Part shown: positions 59,601 to 61,039 of the stretch, piece by piece
Position numbering within the stretch: the stretch's first letter is position 1
How the letters are laid out: each line of letters opens with the position of its first letter
Source: a virus
IMG/VR virus record: IMGVR_UViG_3300044695_002628
Coordinates: 1 to 61,039 of that record
DNA: 61,039 nt
Direction: 5' to 3' (one strand)
Position numbers and translations under genes: made by a program
Notes under the pieces: generated by a model
Database searches by the model: none
What the model was told of the DNA's origin: nothing
Seen by the model: only the letters and a program-made list of their open reading frames with translations

Positions 59601-59804
59601 GTGAGACAACCAAGAAAGCCAAGACAACCAAGAAAACCAAGAGCAAAAAAAGAAAAGTTTAGCTGGGACAAACAGATTGAAAGAGCAGAAAAAGAACTGT
59701 TATATAATCGTAGAATGATTGAAGCCACATACAAAGGAACATCCTCTGGTAGAGCTTCAGAATATAAAATAAAAAACAAGAGAAACAATGGAGTAGTGTC
59801 GTAA
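59601..59804 (+). CDS. Small basic protein with RQPRKP repeats
   Basis: I chose the GTG at 59601, with AAAGGA 7 nt upstream. The 67-residue product starts with a tandem basic repeat (RQPRKPRQPRKPRAKK) and continues with a charged helix (WDKQIERAEKELLYNRRMIE). The N-terminus would bind nucleic acid or negatively charged surfaces. Its stop overlaps the thioredoxin start (TAATG). The family is not recognised. Confidence 0.6.
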   Translation: MRQPRKPRQPRKPRAKKEKFSWDKQIERAEKELLYNRRMIEATYKGTSSGRASEYKIKNKRNNGVVS

Positions 59805-60097
59805 TGAATCTAGTAGAATTTATTGAAGAAGTTAAGTCAGGTCAGACCCTCGTGGACTTCTGGGCTGAGTGGTGTGGACCATGCAAGATGTTAACACCTG
59901 TAATTGAAGAACTATCTAAAGAGCAGGATGTTCGTTTGCTAAAGATCAATGTTGATGAGAGTCCAGAACTTGCACAAGCACTTGGCATCAATAGCATCCC
60001 AGTTATTATGCTATACAATAGTGGAGAAAAACTAAAGCATATTGTTGGGGCTAAGCCAAAGCCAGCACTAAAGAAAGCGTTGTTTGATAATGTTTAA
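59804..60097 (+). CDS. trxA: Thioredoxin
   Basis: The 97-residue protein has the full thioredoxin pattern: TLVDFWAEWCGPCKML with the WCGPC redox site, LLKINVDESPELAQ, and INSIPVIMLYNSGEKL with the cis-proline. It should reduce disulfides, and is the natural electron donor for the class II ribonucleotide reductase whose end lies at the other edge of the window. It is slightly shorter than bacterial thioredoxins. Start and stop overlap both neighbours. Confidence 0.95.
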   Translation: MNLVEFIEEVKSGQTLVDFWAEWCGPCKMLTPVIEELSKEQDVRLLKINVDESPELAQALGINSIPVIMLYNSGEKLKHIVGAKPKPALKKALFDNV

Positions 60098-60362
60098 TCG
60101 CAAACTAAAAGATGAGATGCTTGTAGAAGAACATCAGTATCGTGCAGTTATTACATACCTGCCTGAAAAAGGAACCTATAAGGCATCAGTTCAAAGAAGA
60201 ACTGGGATTAACGAGTGGGTTAAGGTTAGGTGTGGATTAAAGGGAGTAGTTTTTCAATCTAAAAAAATTGCTGAAGAAACTGCTATTCAGCAGATTAGAA
60301 TTCAGAAGAGTTTAGATGACAAAATTAACAGTCCTGTATCATACATTATATATGATAACTAG
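60090..60362 (+). CDS. Small protein, function unknown
   Basis: The 90-residue product starts at the ATG at 60090, overlapping the thioredoxin stop. It has a beta-rich core (QYRAVITYLPEKGTYKASVQ; WVKVRCGLKGVVFQSK) and a helix (KIAEETAIQQIRIQKSLDDK), like small double-stranded-RNA-binding or AP2-like folds. I could not assign a family. There is a predicted leaderless promoter after its stop. Confidence 0.55.
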   Translation: MFNRKLKDEMLVEEHQYRAVITYLPEKGTYKASVQRRTGINEWVKVRCGLKGVVFQSKKIAEETAIQQIRIQKSLDDKINSPVSYIIYDN

Positions 60363-60385
60363 GTGCCATACGCATAAATAGGTGA

Positions 60386-60391
60386 TAAAAT
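60386..60391 (+). promoter_or_regulatory. Candidate -10 box (TAAAAT) of a leaderless promoter
   Basis: TAAAAT ends exactly 6 nt before the ATG at 60398, again with no ribosome site in the interval. There is no clear -35. It would drive the last fibre gene. Confidence 0.5.
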
Positions 60392-60397
60392 AGACAT

Positions 60398-61039
60398 ATG
60401 GCAACTATCTTTCCAACCTCTCCTGCTCCACAAGTTAATGATGAATATCAGGGATATCGTTATAATGGTACATCTTGGGAAATTATTGGAATTGATCTAA
60501 CTGCTGACTACCAGCCAAGAGTTTCAAATGTTTCAGATACTGAACTAGGATATTTAGATGGCGTTACATCATCTATTCAGACTCAGTTAGGTACAAAGCT
60601 TTCTTCATCTACCGCAGCAACCACATACCAGCCAATAGTAACCAACGTAACAGACACTGAAATTGGGTACCTTGATGGCGTAACTAGTGCTATTCAAACA
60701 CAGTTGGGTACAAAATCTCCACTAGCCTCCCCCACATTTACTGGTACGGTTACAATTCCTGCAGGTGCATCTATTTCTGGATACGCAACAGAAACATATG
60801 TTGGAACAGCAATAACCAATTTAATTGATGCTGCACCCTCAACATTAAATACTCTTAATGAACTTGCAGCAGCACTTGGAGATGATGCAAACTATGCATC
60901 CACCATCACAACTGCTCTTGGAAATAAATTAGATATATCTACAGCAAGTTCTACATATCAGCCACTTAATGGTGCTTTATCAACACTCTCTAGTACATTT
61001 GGAAATATTACTATTCAAAGTGGAATAGTTAATTTTGCA
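60398..61039 (+). CDS. Tail fibre protein with 30-residue repeats, 3' end outside the window
   Basis: The frame is open from the ATG at 60398 to the last base, giving 214 residues so far. After a short N-terminal part (FPTSPAPQVNDEYQGYRYNG), two near-identical 30-residue repeats begin YQPRVSNVSDTELGYLDGVT and YQPIVTNVTDTEIGYLDGVT, a pattern known from many phage fibres. Segments such as LASPTFTGTVTIPAG and a later TYQPLNG follow. It is the second fibre gene outside the main fibre block. Confidence 0.85.
   Translation, partial: MATIFPTSPAPQVNDEYQGYRYNGTSWEIIGIDLTADYQPRVSNVSDTELGYLDGVTSSIQTQLGTKLSSSTAATTYQPIVTNVTDTEIGYLDGVTSAIQTQLGTKSPLASPTFTGTVTIPAGASISGYATETYVGTAITNLIDAAPSTLNTLNELAAALGDDANYASTITTALGNKLDISTASSTYQPLNGALSTLSSTFGNITIQSGIVNFA
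60509..60715 (+). repeat. Two 90-bp fibre repeats, 117-bp period
   Basis: Units at 60509-60598 and 60626-60715 encode 30-residue repeats of the form YQPxVxNVxDTExGYLDGVT followed by SIQTQLGTK-like residues. The copies differ at many silent sites, so protein sequence is conserved more than DNA. A partial third unit begins near 60956. Confidence 0.85.

Noticed and set aside
60509-60715. Regular repeats near the right end as a CRISPR array
   Set aside because: The repeats are in frame, 90 bp long, diverge at silent sites and encode a known fibre motif.
1-61039. Integrase, attachment site, lysogeny repressor or packaging-site repeats
   Set aside because: I looked for these and saw no convincing candidate. 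Absence in this open-ended window does not prove a strictly lytic phage.

Overview
The window is AT-rich and gene-dense. Every gene I could support lies on the + strand, with start/stop overlaps of the ATGA, TAATG and TAGTG type. It reads as a large part of the genome of a tailed, long non-contractile-tailed (siphovirus-type) dsDNA phage. It encodes a portal, HK97-type protease, scaffold and capsid, a tail tube, a frameshifted tail assembly chaperone, a 2,569-residue tape measure, many tail-tip and fibre proteins, a terminase, its own replication machinery and four tRNAs. No integrase, excisionase or repressor is visible. An actinobacterial host is my inference, resting on leaderless promoter-start arrangements and on a small protein resembling the actinobacterial DUF7455 family. 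The sequence is open at both ends: a ribonucleotide reductase gene enters at base 1 and a fibre gene runs off at base 61039.

Layout. 1-943: 3' end of a class II (B12-dependent) ribonucleotide reductase. 960-4085: LamG-type fibre. 4110-8881: head genes (small unknown, portal, protease-scaffold with an internal start, major capsid), closed by a terminator. 8967-12027: connector, closure and tail-terminator-like genes. 12108-12812: tail tube as its own transcription unit. 12917-21296: chaperones joined by a -1 frameshift, then the tape measure. 21296-39590: about 18 kb of tail-tip, fibre and adhesin genes that share repeated beta-rich modules. 39679-41982: metallophosphoesterase and small early-type genes. 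41969-48781: DnaB-type helicase, DnaG-type primase, probable ssDNA-binding protein, DNA polymerase III alpha, MazG. 48816-52221: RecA-like recombinase plus three nuclease-type genes. 52218-54499: HTH peptide, GT32-type glycosyltransferase, nucleotidyltransferase, DUF3310 and other small proteins. 54483-57150: terminase. 57190-59804: DUF6065-like protein, four tRNAs, endolysin and small genes. 59804-61039: thioredoxin, an unknown protein, and the start of another fibre.

How the parts work together. Helicase, primase, polymerase, SSB candidate, recombinase and nucleases form a near self-sufficient replication and recombination set. The reductase and thioredoxin supply dNTPs, and MazG cleans the NTP pool. 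The late genes form insulated units separated by terminators that sit against, or overlap, new promoters. Several promoters place a TATAAT-like box exactly 6-7 nt before the ATG, which predicts leaderless mRNAs. The tRNAs (Asn-GTT, Gly-TCC, Arg-TCT, Thr-TGT) match codons common in the AT-rich late genes, while the capsid gene uses a different codon set.

The most unusual observation is a protein-kinase-like domain embedded in the tape measure protein. Other notable points are a tape-measure M23 domain lacking its first zinc ligand, an in-frame internal start that should yield free scaffold, and a hairpin that carries the polymerase promoter's -10 box in its loop. All family assignments are from motif reading only; no database search was run.
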